Numbered from the stretch's first letter, positions 45,901 to 59,405 are shown. The stretch is DNA of 64,000 nucleotides from Monosporascus cannonballus (GCA_004154925.1 QJNS01000083.1:222861-286860); one strand, 5' to 3'. Translations and numbers: made by a program. Notes: generated by a model from the sequence alone, not told the origin.

Positions 45901-46666
45901 GCCGCCGTTTATGCAAAATGCAACTTTCCGTGCCGCGCGTAGAGTTAATCTTTGAAACCACATTTCCCCTAACCCCAACCAAAGAACGGCCCTATTATAC
46001 CAAGTCCGAAGACCCCAGCCTAACCTTTCTAGAACGGCGCCAAGGATCCCTTGCCATATCTCACAGCATCATGTAGGGCTCATGATTCAGGCCGTTGACC
46101 GGTGATCATCCAGCAATTTCAAATGACCAACGGTACCTAAGTTAAGTGAAGGCCCTCTAAATCTTGCCCGCCTCTATCTATATCGGAAGCGCTCTGCAAA
46201 ATACCTCCATGAGACGAAATACCATTGGATACGTCGAGTTTGTCTATTCCCTTTGAGGCCGGAGGCGTCAGGCTCTTAGAATCTCGTTAATCTTCTGGAT
46301 CATCCTTTCCTGTTATACAAGTCATCTTCGGTTTCCTAGAGCCTTGCAACCTTGCCCCAGCTTCCGCTTTCTCCAGAGAAACAAGATCTGGAGATTTGCA
46401 TTAATTATCTAGGGCTGCTTGGCCGCCCCGACATAGGCAGGTTCAGCTCGGAACCGTTCCAGGTATAGAGCCATATATATCGAGCTCTACAGGGGTTAGT
46501 TAGCACCGGTGTTCAAATTAGTTAGTTCCCGTCCCACGAGACTAGGGCCTGTAACAACTCATGAACAAAAACCCGTATAATAAATATTAAAGCAGCCTCT
46601 CCCGCACCTGACCATGTTTGCCATTCCGTCACATTCTTTCCACACAATCGTTATCCCGAGTCGAAA
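42981..46666. other. 3.7 kb without recognisable genes
   Basis: The left end is the profilin promoter. Frames of 60-80 codons occur around 43670-44680 on the minus strand. Two overlapping plus-strand frames (45245-45955, 236 codons, and 45636-46076, 146 codons) are longer than usual for this background, but neither carries a motif I know. The second contains FSEMAQRYNNIVESLGPTYA, whose composition is protein-like. A frameshifted relic spanning both is possible. A TATA-like AT-rich stretch lies just before 46614. Confidence 0.35.
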
Positions 46667-48651
46667 ATGTCCGAACGGCCCTCCACATCCGATGGACCAG
46701 GAGCCCACAATTCCGGAGGGGGCGAGTTCAGATTTGATGATAGGACCTTCAATAAGAGAGTATCTAGGGACGACTCTTTCCTGGGGACGAAACCGTATGC
46801 TGGGGCGGACCTCAGCTCATATGGGAATGCTCGAGTTCGCCAAGTCGCGCCCGGACTTGGTCCGCAACCGATACAAGCATCCGGGACTGCGGCTATTCCA
46901 ACTATCAAGATGCCAGTACCTATCAGGATGCCGGCACTCGAGGAGTTAGGCGAGATAGGCATGGCTATAGGGAGCCCCAAACAACAGCCTGCAAACTGGC
47001 AGTCGTCGTATGCGCAGGCGGGCCATAAACCAAGCCGGGCCGCAGCCCCAGCGACATATTCATCTTCCCCTGGCGGTGGTGAGGCAAAACCGTCCGTAAC
47101 AGCGCTTCCGAAGAAACAACCAGGAAAGTGGAAATTGTTCGGCATGTTCGGAAGGAAGCATTCAGACCCATCAAGCACTGCTACTTCAGTTCCGGAAATA
47201 AAGGAGCCCCCAGGCTCGCAGCCGGCAGAACATGGCATAGCAACTCCCCCGTCACAGTCAGGGGCAAAATTGGAAAGGAGCCAGACGTTGGCCAGCCGCA
47301 AGACACCCAGGCATAAGCCTATCACGATCAGGTCGACCACTACGCAGTATGGAGGAGAAACACCGAAGGACCGCCAACCAGGGCTAGGTGACAATCTCGA
47401 GCAGAATAAGAACTTCGGAAGCCTTCCAATCGCTCGAGGCGGCTGGCCATCCCCGCCAACGGGTCCTTTGCTGAATGTGGAGATTCCGACCGTCGAACTG
47501 GAGCGATACTCTGTCATGTTTTCCAGTGTTTTAGATAACCCGCCTTCGTCCAATCTCTTGACGAGGAGGCAAGCAACCCTTCGGCAGCTGAAGCGAATTG
47601 ATGATTATGTAATAGGCGAACAGGTTGGTAAACACAGTTATGGGAAAGCTAGCAAGCCTAACGTCCTGAACAGGAAACAAGACACGAGCGTTCCCGGCGA
47701 GCAACATCACCACGTCCTACAGATTTCCCGGAAGTTAACCTATCCCCTTTGCCTCCCATCGGCCAGGAGGCCGGCAAGCCGCACAGGTTATCGCCTCGCG
47801 CAAATACACCTCTTACGAGATCCAATACTTCGCCATCGGCTTTCCGCTCTCCTTCGAACCCCACATTCGATCCACCCCCGATTCATGAACAGACACCTCG
47901 TAGTAGACAGCAGTCTAACTATAACCATTTAAGAGATCCCGTAAAGGAAGCCGCCAGAGGCAGACTCACGATCGCAACCCTCGCCAGGAGCAGGGAGCAG
48001 CATTCTACTCAGAGGCCGTCTCGCTTCGATCCCGAAGTGTCGAGTCACATCCTCGAGTCACCCACAGACCTTGAGGAAGACGATGGTAGTATACAGTCAC
48101 TGGAAGTGATCCGGCTAGATCCCTCCTTCTCGCGCGCCCAACAAGCCCCAGAGCCGAAGTGGCAGATGATGACTTCCCCGCCCCTACCACTACCACAACA
48201 GGCGCCATCGGCAGCATCCTCGGGAGCGAGTAGCCGGAAGAGGTCTCCATCCTCCGCGTCCTCATCGCAGACGGCGAATTCGACGCTGCCGTCCTCGCAG
48301 TCCTCGATCCACGACGAGGTGGACCCTTTCGACGCGCACGATGACATTCCCATCACCAGCGACATGAACCCCGTCGAGGCCTCCATCGCACGCCAGATCT
48401 CCGTTTCCAGGCGGCAGCGGAGGCTGCTGAAGCCGCTACAGGTGGGCCGCAGCGCATCGCGCCAGAAGGACAACGCGCCGAAGGTCGGCAGTGACGATCC
48501 TTTCTCGAAGCACGGTCCTGAAGCGCGCGTGGGCGCGGCGCCCAAGGTAGTCATGGCCGAGACGAAAAGCTCCGTACCTACGCTGGTCGTCCCTAGGGAC
48601 CAGCTCCCGCAGAATCGAAAGAGCGAGAGGATCGTCCTGGAAGCGGCGTGA
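46667..48651 (+). CDS. Large disordered fungal protein of unknown function
   Basis: Exons 46667-47627 and 47723-48651 are joined over a 95-bp intron (donor GTAAAC, acceptor CTACAG), giving 629 residues. The junction reads VIGEQVDFPEVNLSPLPP, which restores one frame through both halves. The protein is rich in Ser, Pro, Gln and Lys with almost no predicted folded core. A short basic-aromatic block GKWKLFGMFGRKHSD lies near residue 150. Before the junction ELERYSVMFSSVLDNPPSSN and LLTRRQATLRQLKRIDDYV look like the most ordered, conserved-type segments. The C-terminal part holds acidic patches and PSSASSSQTANS-like runs. I do not recognise a named family. The composition suggests a regulatory or cytoskeletal scaffold, but this is a guess. 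Confidence 0.75.
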
Positions 48652-50108
48652 TATGATATGGAAGATGGAGTCTTCGGACGTTTTCTTCCTGCTTTAGATA
48701 GGGCATATGCACACGGCGTTTGGAAGATTGGCAGATTGGCTCCGATAGCATCCCATGGGCTGGGAAATAAGGGAGGGCTTTTGATTTCGGGACATATACC
48801 CACATTACGGAGATGCGAGCCCGAGACCCGCCTACACACATACGTTTCTTTTGTTTTGAGGTTGGTCGAGCAGCGAAATTGCGACGGGCCTTGATGATCG
48901 TCCCTTTTGATACCCCTGGGTTTGAGGCGTGCTGGGTTGCGTTATTGATATTCTGAAGAATAAGACCGCAGGAGATCCATTATCCGTTGGGTCTGCTTTT
49001 CTCTATTTGATATAAGCATCTTATCCCATTGCGTCAGATAATCTGCTTACTTACGAGCCGGTGCGCGCATTCCCATTCGTGCTAGTGACGATGTATCCTA
49101 GTAGAATGTGTCGAAGGCGCCCATACTGGAAGGGCTCCTAGGTCGAGTATAAATAATCCTCCCGGCTCCTGGAAGCTCTATTCCAAGCATTGTAACCTGA
49201 TTCGAACTTCAAATGAAGGTCCATCATGGGAACAAAGACTTGGGCGAAAATATGTTTGAGAACCTCTCTCCTTTCCTCGCAGTAATAGTGTATAGACAAG
49301 ACAGAAAGGCGGAAGCTCTATCGATTCTGGATTAAACCCGCAAGAGAGCCAAGGAGCTGCGGCAGATGACTCCTATTTTAACGAACAGCAGAGCTCGACA
49401 CGTCACTACCATTGACACCGAGTTCATCATCTACTAGATAACTAGATGTCAGCGCATTTTCAGGGACAACACTTCAGCATTGACCGCCTACACTTCCCCT
49501 CAAACCCCCTGACATCAGCGAGGTTGTCGGGCATCGCTTAGAGGCACGAGACGTTGAATTAAACGGTTTAAGGGGCTTGCGATTAAGGCCGCACCCTCAT
49601 CTCGCTCCCTGAGGACCCATGCCGTTTGTGGCTTTCTTAGCTGTAGGTAGTTTGCTATATTGTTTGAGGAACAATAAATCACATGGCACAAAATCAGCGA
49701 TCTATTTACTGAAGGGCAGTCAATTCCGCATGTGCAATACCTGCGTAGTACCTACAGACATGTCGTAGCACCGCTCGTGCCTAAAGTTATGGAGGTGTAG
49801 ATGTGAATACCTAATGCTTGAGAATCAGTCAGCAGTATTACAGGGGACTTAGCGGCAATGGCGTTGTGGCTTGATGCACCGAAGGAATACTACAGTGGTG
49901 ATCCACTAACTGCTTGCTACATACAGGCGCCCAGCTCTCCGTCATGATCGGTAAGAGTCATCGTCCACCTACAGGATTTTGTTTGGAAACGCCGCCCCCC
50001 CCCTTTCTTTCCGCACAAATATTTCCAGAACTTGCTAAAACTTCACCTACATGACTACAGAGATAGGTCAGCGTGCAAATACTTCGGCAATTTGCCCCGA
50101 CTTACGAG
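48652..50108. other. Intergenic, 1.5 kb
   Basis: 3' region of the disordered-protein gene and promoter of the helicase gene. No coding segment or repeat family is recognised. Confidence 0.4.
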
Positions 50109-53100
50109 ATGGCTCCATCATCATCCATGAGCGAAGCAGAAGCCCGATGGCGGGCACAGTTTGCTACCATGAAGACGGCTCTAGCAGAGCTCAAGCTCGC
50201 AGGCAAAAGCCCTGCCCATGAAACGGACCGCAGTACTGAATTCGATCTGGATGATGAAGATTTCACTTCCGGAAACAGCGGAGATGATGTATGGGACTTC
50301 ATTTCGGATGATGATGAAGACGTTTACAGCAGCGATTTCATCGAGGAGACAAATGGCCAAGTTGGTGGCGAAGCCCATGGCCTCGCATGGTTTACAAAGC
50401 AGTGTTCGGCTATTTCTGCAAAGAAGGACGGCCTGTCCTCAGATGCCTTTCAGGCACAGATCCTGGAGGTTCTAGGTTCTCGTCGGTCCGAAAACGAGTT
50501 ACAGTCCCTGCTTACAGATCTGATCGGCTTCGATGACTTCGACTTCATCATCGAGGTTTTGTCTCACAAGGATGAAATTACATCGAGCTTCGCTTCCCAA
50601 ACGGGAGATGAGCCGACAGGCCGGCGGCTTTTGACGAGAGCACAGAGGGAGGAGGCCCTTCGGCAAAAAGACTATGAGCACAAGAACACCGCCCTAGGCC
50701 CATCCATGTACAAAGAGGTCCAATACCCCCACGTGTACAAGGCCCACAATGCAGGCAATACACTCAGCCATTCCGGAAAGAAGTATGCCTTGCCGGTTGG
50801 CAGTGTCAGAAGGCAATTCGAGAAATACGAGGAATACTTCATTCCTGCCGGTAAGGCTGGGACCCTTGGGCCCGACCAGAAACTCGTGGACATTGCAGGT
50901 ATGGATGGGCTATGTCGCAGGACGTTCAAGGGGTATAAAGCTCTCAATAGAATGCAGAGTCTGGTCTACCCGGTCGCTTACAAGACCAGCGAAAACATGC
51001 TGATCTGCGCCCCTACCGGTGCTGGTAAGACAGACGCGGCTATGCTGGCGATCCTACAAACGATCGGTCAATATATCACGCCAAGTCCTGCCGAGAATAT
51101 CGAAGCGACGGATTTTGCCGTTGCTACTGAGGACTTCAAAATCGTTTATGTCGCCCCTATGAAGGCACTGGCCGCAGAAATCACCCAAAAGCTCGGGAAG
51201 CGTCTAGCATGGCTGGGGATCCAATGCCGTGAATACACTGGAGATATGCACCTCACCAAATCCGAGATCGTTCAGACGCAAATAGTTGTGACCACCCCTG
51301 AGAAATGGGACGTGGTAACTAGGAAAGGCACTGGCGATACTGAATTGGTACAAAAGGTCCGGTTACTTATCATTGATGAGGTCCACATGCTTCACGATGA
51401 GCGCGGTGCTGTCCTTGAGTCACTAGTCGCCCGGACCGAACGTCAGGTCGAGAGCACCCAGTCTTTGATTCGTATCGTGGGGCTAAGCGCAACACTCCCG
51501 AACTATATCGACGTGGCCGATTTTCTCAAAGTGAACAGATACGCTGGTCTTTTCTACTTCGACGGCTCCTTTCGCCCAGTCCCACTGGAACAGCATTTTA
51601 TTGGTGTCAAGGCAGTCAAGGGTAAGGAAGGCGCAAAGCAGGCAAGGGAAAACCTCGACATTGTCAGCTTTGAGAAGGTTAGAGACATGCTGGAACAGGA
51701 CCATCAGGTCATGGTGTTCGTTCACTCTAGACGGGATACGCTCCTTACAGCCAAAATGCTGTACGAAAAGGCTACTGAGCAGTTTTGCGAAGACCTCTTT
51801 GATCCCAAAGGACACCCCAGTTATGATCAAGCCGTTAGAGACATGAAGTCTTCAAAAGCCCGTGAGCTTAGGGATCTCCTACCCAAAGGTTTGGGCATAC
51901 ATCATGCCGGTTTGACTCGATCTGACAGAAACCTAATGGAGCGGCTCTTTGCCGAAGGCGTCCTCAGGGTGCTCTGTTGTACTGCTACCCTGGCATGGGG
52001 CGTCAATCTGCCGGCCGCAGCAGTTGTCATCAAAGGGACCCAGGTGTACAGTGCACAGGATGGTAAATTTGTGGATCTTGGAATTCTTGATGTTCTTCAG
52101 ATCTTCGGACGTGCTGGACGGCCTCAATTTGAAGATGTGGGCATCGGCATGATTTGCACGACTGAGAGCAAACTGCCGCATTATCTAACCGCTGTCACGG
52201 AACAACAGCCGATCGAATCCAGGTTTTCATCGAAGCTAGTAGACAACCTGAATGCCGAGGTTGCTTTGGGCACTGTGACTTCTATTCAGGAAGCAGTGCA
52301 ATGGATTGGGTATTCGTATCTGTTCGTCAGAATGCAAAGGAACCCCATGGCTTATGGCATCGAATGGGCTGAAATCCGGGATGACCCGACGCTGGTCCAG
52401 AGGAGACGACAACTTGCTATTCAAGCAGCACGCACCTTACAACAGAGCCAAATGATCATATTCAATGAGATAACAGAGGAGCTGCGAAGCAAAGACATTG
52501 GCCGCATTGCCAGTCAATATTACATTCAACAATCCAGCATCCAAATCTTCAACGAGAAGATGCGACCTCATTCCACCGAAGCAGATATCCTGAAAATGAT
52601 CAGCATGAGCGGAGAATTTAACAATGTCCAATCTCGGGACAGCGAAGCTGATGAGTTGGCCAGATTGCGAATGGACGATACGCTCATCCCCTGCGACGTC
52701 GGGGACGGCATCGATACGCCCCAGGCTAAGACCAACATCTTGTTGCAATCCTATATCTCCCGGGTGCAGCTAGAAGACTTCGCTCTGTCAAACGATCTGA
52801 ACTATGTGGCTCAGCAAGCTGGACGAATTTGCCGTGCGTTGTTCATGATCGCATTAAATCGCCGTTGGGGCCACCAGTGCCTTGTGCTGCTGACTCTCGC
52901 AAAATCCATTGAGCGGAGGATTTGGCCTTTCCAACACCCTTTGCACCAATTTGATCTACCTAAATCCGTTCTTAACCAGGTAGACAAAAAAGATAACCTA
53001 GGCATCGAAAGCATGCGTGACATGGAGGCGGCAGAGATTGGCGGCTTAGTGCACAACCACAACGCCGGCAAGAGGATTGCTAGGATCGTTGAGAACTTCC

Positions 53101-56086
53101 CAACTGTAACGGTAGAGGCGGAAATTGCACCCCTGAATCGGCATGTCTTGAGAATCAAGCTCTACGTCAGCCCCGACTTCAGGTGGAACGATCAAATTCA
53201 CGGCACATCCGAGTCCTTCTATATCTGGGTTGAGAATTCGGAAACATCAGAGATCTATCATCACGAGTTCTTCATACTTAACAAGAGAAAGCTCTACGAT
53301 GACCATGAGCTCAATTTCACCATTCCCCTTTCGGACCCGCTACCAAATCAGATATATGTCAGAGCCATATCTGACAAATGGCTCGGCGCAGAGACAGTCA
53401 CACCAGTGTCGTTCCAACATCTGATTCGGCCTGACACTGAGAGTGTCTACACGGACTTGCTCAATCTGCAACCGCTACCCATCTCCGCTCTAAAGAACGC
53501 CGCTCTGGAGGAGATATACGCGAAACGATTCCAGTTCTTCAATCCTATGCAGACACAGATTTTCCACACTCTCTACCATACGCCGGCAAACGCCCTTCTT
53601 GGTTCCCCCACCGGAAGCGGAAAGACTGTTGCCGCAGAATTGGCGATGTGGTGGGCGTTCCGAGAGAGGCCGGGGTCCAAGGTAGTGTACATAGCACCAA
53701 TGAAGGCCCTGGTTCGCGAACGAGTCAAGGATTGGGGGGCTAGGCTTGCACGTCCATTAGGCCTCAAGCTGGTAGAGTTAACGGGTGACAACACTCCAGA
53801 CACAAGGACCATCAAGGATGCGGATATAATCATTACCACGCCGGAGAAGTGGGACGGTATCTCTCGTAGCTGGCAGACAAGAGGATATGTCCGCCAAGTC
53901 GCCCTCGTAATAATCGACGAAATCCATCTGCTCGCGGGCGACCGAGGGCCCATCCTCGAGATCATTGTTTCTCGTAAGCCACCCTCTGTCCGAATTAAGG
54001 GGTAGTGCTGACGCTTCTAGGAATGAATTACATCGCTGAGTCCACTAAGAATTCTGTCAGGCTCCTCGGCATGTCTACGGCCTGCGCGAATGCAACGGAT
54101 CTGGGCAATTGGCTGGGGGTGAAAGAAGGCTTGTTCAACTTTAGGCACTCCGTGCGGCCTGTGCCGTTGGAATTATATATCGATGGATTCCCGGAAGTTC
54201 GAGGCTTCTGCCCCCTGATGCAATCCATGAACCGGCCGACTTTCCTCGCCATAAAGACCCATAGTCCTACTAAACCTGTCATTGTGTTTGTCCCCTCTCG
54301 GCGTCAGACCCGCCTGACAGCTAAGGATCTCATCAATTACTGCGGCATGGAGGATAACCCGCGGAGGTTTGTGAATATGGATGAAGAGGACCTTCAGCTC
54401 AATCTGGCCAGAGTCAAGGACGACGCTTTGAAAGAAGCTCTCAACTTTGGTATCGGCCTGCATCATGCCGGCCTCGTCGAGTCTGATCGTCAACTAGCCG
54501 AAGAGCTCTTCCTAAACAATAAGATTCAGATCCTAGTTGCGACAAGTACACTGGCATGGGGCGTCAATCTTCCGGCCCATCTGGTTATCGTCAAGGGTAC
54601 CCAGTTTTACGATGCTAAGATCGAAGGCTACAAAGACATGGACTTGACAGACGTTTTGCAGATGCTAGGTCGAGCCGGCCGCCCCCAGTTCGACAACTCA
54701 GGAGTCGCTCGTATCTTCACGCAGGATTCTAAGAAGGACTTCTACAAACATTTCCTACATACCGGCTTCCCCGTGGAGTCATCTCTGCACACAGTCCTCG
54801 ACAACCATCTCTGCGCCGAAATCTCCGCGGAGACTATCATCACCAAACAAGATGCTCTCGATTACCTGACCTGGACATTCTTCTTCCGGAGACTGCACAA
54901 GAACCCGTCTTATTACGGCCTTGATATATCTGCGGAGGAACACAACACGATCGCAGCCCAACAGCTTGCGAACGACTTTATGATCGAAATGGTCAACAAG
55001 TCTCTGGATGAATTAGCTACCTCAAAGTGTGTCGAGATATACCCTAATGGCGATGTGGATCCAACACCTTTCGGCAAGATCATGAGCTACTACTATCTGT
55101 CACATAAGACGATTCGCCATCTTGTCAAGCATGCCAAGCCCAATGCTAGCTTCGTCGACGTGCTCTCCTGGATGTCTCGCGCAACGGAGTATGACGAACT
55201 CCCCGTGCGTCACAACGAGGATCTCATCAACGCGGAACTGTCTAAGAATCTTCCATTCCAAGGCGACACTTTTGGACTACCAATGTGGGATCCGCATGTC
55301 AAAGCCTTCTTGCTCCTCCAAGCACATATGGCACGCATTGATCTTCCTATCACCGATTACGTAGGCGATCAGACTAGCGTCCTCGATCAGTCGATCCGTA
55401 TAATCCAGGCATCCATCGACGTGCTTACTGAGCTTGGCCTCCTCTCCAGTTGCCTCGAGATGATAAAGTTGCTGCAATGCATCAAGTCTGCTCGATGGCC
55501 CCAGGATCCCCCTCTTTCCATCTTACCCGGCACTAGCGTCAACAACCTCAAGGACACAACCGCTCTGCAAAAGCTAAGCACTCTACCGCGCACGCAGGTA
55601 GAGCAGCTAGCTAAGAAACTAAACGTCCCCAACTCCCAACAGGATCGCTTCGCGTCCGCGGTCTCGAACATTCCCAACCTGAACGTCGCGGTCGAGGACG
55701 TGACGGCGCTCTCGCTCACCGTCTCGCTCAAGCGCCTAAACCCCGTCGTCCAGCGCGGGGCGCACATCTACGCGCCCAAGTACCCCAAGCCGCAGACGGA
55801 GGGTTGGTTCGTGGTCGTCTGCGATGTGGCCAAGGACGAGATACTGGCCGTCAAGCGCGCGGGCTGGAGCCAGGGCCCCGGCCAGTCGGTGAACGTAGGC
55901 GCCAGACCGACCGCCAAGACCCTCATCAAGCTGCCCGAGCCGAACAGGGACGGCAACACCAGGGAGGTCGACGTACTGGTCCTCAGCGATGCGTACGTCG
56001 GCATGGAGTACAAAGTCCTCGGCGTCAATATACCGGCCCTGCCAACGGTAGACGATGACCTCGATAGGTCTAAGAAGGGACGTTAG
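50109..56086 (+). CDS. SLH1: Slh1/ASCC3-type Ski2-like RNA helicase
   Basis: Exons 50109-53973 and 54021-56086 are joined over a short 47-bp intron (GTAAGC to CTTCTAG), giving 1976 residues. I chose the ATG at 50109 because the frame further upstream opens only with GTG. There are two helicase cassettes, each followed by a Sec63-type region. Cassette 1 has APTGAGKT (about 301), DEVH (about 423), GLSATLPNYIDVADFL and IFGRAGRPQFEDVG. Cassette 2 has GSPTGSGKT (about 1165), DEIH (about 1270), GMSTACANATDLGNWLGV and LGRAGRPQFDNSG. The intron falls between DEIH and the STA motif. Length and motif variants match Slh1 (human ASCC3), the motor of the RQT complex that splits collided ribosomes, rather than Brr2. 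The acidic N-terminus (50-100) is probably disordered. Confidence 0.95.
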
Positions 56087-56685
56087 CGTTTGTCTACTCT
56101 ATAGCGATAGGCTAGGTTAGGGCATGGGTTGGCTGGTTTCCCTTACATGTAAGGAGATATGATGAGCGCCTAGATGAACGCAATTTTCTGTGCTATGCTA
56201 GGATACCTAGCGTGGTCGGGTAGGCAATCTGGGAAGCGTCACACCTCTGTTGGCCAATTTCAAAATAATGAGTTGTGAAACGCTTTCCGCAGAAGCAAGA
56301 GCGGGCACCTCCTCCTTTAGCAAGCAGACCTAATTCAAGGTGAAATAAGGGTAGTAGGTGATTCTGACTACTCATAGGCCCTCATTATTATCAAGTTGTC
56401 TGCTCCATATTGCTCACACGCTATTGGTAAACATATTTTATTCACTACTTTCCAACGACTTAGCCGGCTCAACGTCATCTAAGCACAAGGCATGAGGGCC
56501 TGTTTGTATAAGTTGACCCTTTGAAGCAGACGTAATATCTCTGAGTACAACCGGCTCCAGTCTTCACTGAATGGGATTCTATGTTCGGAATCTTCAAATA
56601 GCGAAGGTCAGTTACCATAGCTTGGCTCTACCGTAACCATCTCATACACATGACCCGTCTACAAAGAGACCCCCTCGGACTCGGC
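56087..56685. other. Intergenic after SLH1
   Basis: 0.6 kb of AT-rich sequence with no supported feature. Confidence 0.4.
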
Positions 56686-57768
56686 TCACAGGCGCGCCCG
56701 CTCGTACAACCCGAGCCCTTCCATCATAATCTGCGCGACCCTCTCGTGGAAGGCCTGGACGTCGCGCGGCGTGTAAAAGCCCGAGTTGTAGCAGCTGCAG
56801 AGGACGAGGCGGTCCCGCCATGCCCAGAGAAACCCTCGAGCCAGGGCCCCGTGACTGTGTCGCCGAACAGCATGCCCTCGACCTCCCAGGCGGCACCGTA
56901 CCGCCGGCGCAAGTACGGGTCGGCGTTGCCGAGGCTCGTCACGGCGGGCGTCGTGTCCGCCATGCCGCCGCGCGCCATACCGCCGTCACGGTGAACTCCT
57001 TGCGCCTGCACGCCTGCGGGATGGCGGACGTGCCGCGGACGCTGAACCTCAGCTCCGCGCTGAAGTTCCGGCCGGGCGAGGCGTTGACGTTGGCCAACAC
57101 CGAGATCGGCTCGCCCGAGGAAAGGGGCTCCAGCATGGCCAGCGCGACCCCCTTGCCTCGCCCAGGCCGCTTCTCGCCGAGGTCCAGGAGGTCGTCCGCC
57201 CTGGAAGGCAGCCGCTTGATCTCGTCTCCGAAAACACCCCCTTCGGCTCGATGACCTCCCTGAAGAAGCGTTCCCGGAAGCGCATGATGCCCCTACCGTC
57301 CAGGTAGTGGCGCTCCGTCTGGAGGAACAGCTCGCGGAACACCGGCGGGTAGTGGAGTGTGACGTACGCCGTCTTGGTGAGGTCCCTGAAGAGCTCCGCG
57401 CCGTTCTTGTCCCGCTGCACCTTGAACGTCTCCGCGGCCCATTCTTCGAGCTCGGTCTCTTTGGGGGGCTTGTGCATCCTTCCCCCGCGGCCCCGTTAGG
57501 GCCGGGAGCCCCGGGAACCGGTGACGCATCTGGATCCATGCCCTCCGGAACAGCGCGGCGAGGTCCTCCTGCGCACCCCGGGTACTTGAAGCTCACGTAC
57601 GTGCCGATGAGGAACAGACCCCCACTCGCCTGGGGGCACGGCGATCTTCGCGTACAGTTCTTCTTGCAATTCCTACGGCTGTTCGAAAATACGTCCGCCC
57701 ACGGAAATGGAAGCTTGGGCTTACTTGTCGGGTCTCATCATTGTCCTTCGTGCGGCCGCTAGGTTATA
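56686..57768 (-). pseudogene. Broken condensation-domain-like acyltransferase
   Basis: Read on the minus strand, protein-like segments follow one another in changing frames. A possible start MYNLAAARRTMMRPDK is cut by stops. Then ELQEELYAKIAVP, GLFLIGTYVSFKYPG, EDLAALFRRAWIQMRHRF and ELEEWAAETFKVQRDKNGAE follow. The next block is HYLDGRGIMRFRERFF, where an HxxxDG catalytic motif would be expected but one residue seems missing. DEIKRLPSRADDLLDLG and FSVRGTSAIPQACRRKEFTV come next. Reading then jumps to TTPAVTSLGNADPYLRRRYG and FGDTVTGPWLEGF, and ends with SCYNSGFYTPRDVQAFHERV up to a stop at 56686-56688. The order resembles stand-alone condensation-type acyltransferases of fungi. The central segment of more than about 100 residues is absent, so this is a deletion plus frameshifts. 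Confidence 0.65.
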
Positions 57769-59364
57769 CATCGTGGTCCTCTACGCTCCAACTCGGGACC
57801 GCGTCTGCCTGGGCGTGGCCTTCTAAGGAGACACCCCCATCGAATATACTCGGCTAGGCAGATCTATACGGTAAGCGCGATTCCATACTCAGAATCTGGT
57901 GTTGACCCCCTCTATGATCCCATCAGCACGTTAGCAAGGGTCTTATCCATGGTTATTCATAGAATAGGGTGCTCTCCAAGTTCTGTTAGTCAGATCTTTC
58001 GGGTTCTCCCGCGCGCTCGACACCGATAGTTTATCTGTACCTAAACATGAACTTTGGACCGGAGTCCCGCCGGTATGGGTTTGAACTAGGCTAAGCCGAA
58101 GAAGGAGGTAGTATTTGCTGACGCGGAGACTATCCCAAGACCCCGAAACTCGAGACGCAGAAGTAGGATACCGGAGCTTGACACCATTAGTAAGCGGGAC
58201 CAGGAACCGCATAGCTGAATATCCATTCCATGATGCAAACAACTATATATAGGCAGCGGGTAAGCTGACCCTTGAAAGGATCACCAGGGTGACAGAGCTT
58301 GCCAGAGAAGACGACGGGATGTCCCTCTTATGGTGTTGCGAGTTCGTTAACAAGTAGTAGGCCATCAAGCACCAGCGAATATGTAACCCCCCCTTTTTTT
58401 TAATCTGAACTATCTGGTGAACATCATATGCAGAACAGCGCTGTACGCACATCCTCAGGAGTGGCCCCTAGAGTAAATCGCAATTCATATGCTCACACGA
58501 GCTATTCAAGTGCGCAGCACTGTTCTCCGAGTATGTCTACCTCTTCAGTAGATCCGGTTGTAGTGCGTCACTGTTGACAGTCCCTATTATTCTCCTTTTC
58601 ATTCATTCTCCTTACAGGACAAACGTCCTGGATACAAAATACGCGATAAAATCGGCAGATCTCGGAGGGGTGATGATGATAGAGCCCATTAGCCGCCGAA
58701 GCTATGACCTGGTGTCTAGGAGTTTCCCCAACTATCCACTCATTCTCTCCGTAGTTTTATCACGCTTTGACTAAAGTTGCGACCCCGAATGCGCCATGGC
58801 TGCCTCCAAGGTGCTCTTGTCTTTATGTTGATGGATGTGATACACCGCTACGTCCATGTAGCCAGTTATCTCTCTAGCCCCTGACCGTCATCTAGAACCC
58901 CAGAGCATACAAGACGTTCAAGGGCGGCTTGTGATGCGGCTGAACCTCCACTTACAAACGACAAATTAGGGCTTTTGCTCCTCAGAATAACGTAGTCTGG
59001 TTCCATGTCGTCTACACCTTGGCGTTTCGGGCAGAGCCGGAGTCCAGCTTGTGTTCCGTAGTCGCCTCGTCGTTGTGCACCGTCGCCGAACCAGAATAAG
59101 TAAGGAGACAAGCCTCAAGCGCTCAGTAGCCATCTCTCTCTCCACCGGTAGCCTGCATAGTAAGTACCGAGAGTAATGGGACGTAGGTTGTTGACACTGC
59201 ATCAAGGGAGGGTATCGCGGGGAGATTCGCCGTCATGTAGAGAGGTTGATATGAATCATGGCCCTTGCACATTCCTAGTTAGTCCCTCTGATACATGACT
59301 TGTTCCGTGCAGTCAGAGAGACGGATCTGCACGTTGGGTACGCGAGCCTCCGGCGTCCCCGACC

Positions 59365-59405
59365 GGGCCCCCGCGGGGGCCCCCCCCCCCCCCCCCCGCG
59401 GGGGC
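59365..59405. repeat. GC-only palindrome with 18-base C run
   Basis: Positions 59365-59382 are a perfect 18-base palindrome of G and C (GGGCCCCCGCGGGGGCCC). It runs into an uninterrupted C tract at 59380-59397, then CGCGGGGGC. The 41-base element has no A or T and can fold back on itself. It could be genuine or partly an assembly artefact. Confidence 0.75.

Noticed and set aside
45245..46076. Overlapping plus-strand frames of 236 and 146 codons
   Set aside because: They are long for the background, but neither shows a motif, and the protein-like composition switches between frames; not enough to call a gene.
46651..47553. A 300-codon minus-strand frame opposite the disordered-protein gene
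   Set aside because: The plus-strand frame continues through a valid intron into a second long exon; the minus frame has no such support and is Gly/Pro-rich shadow.
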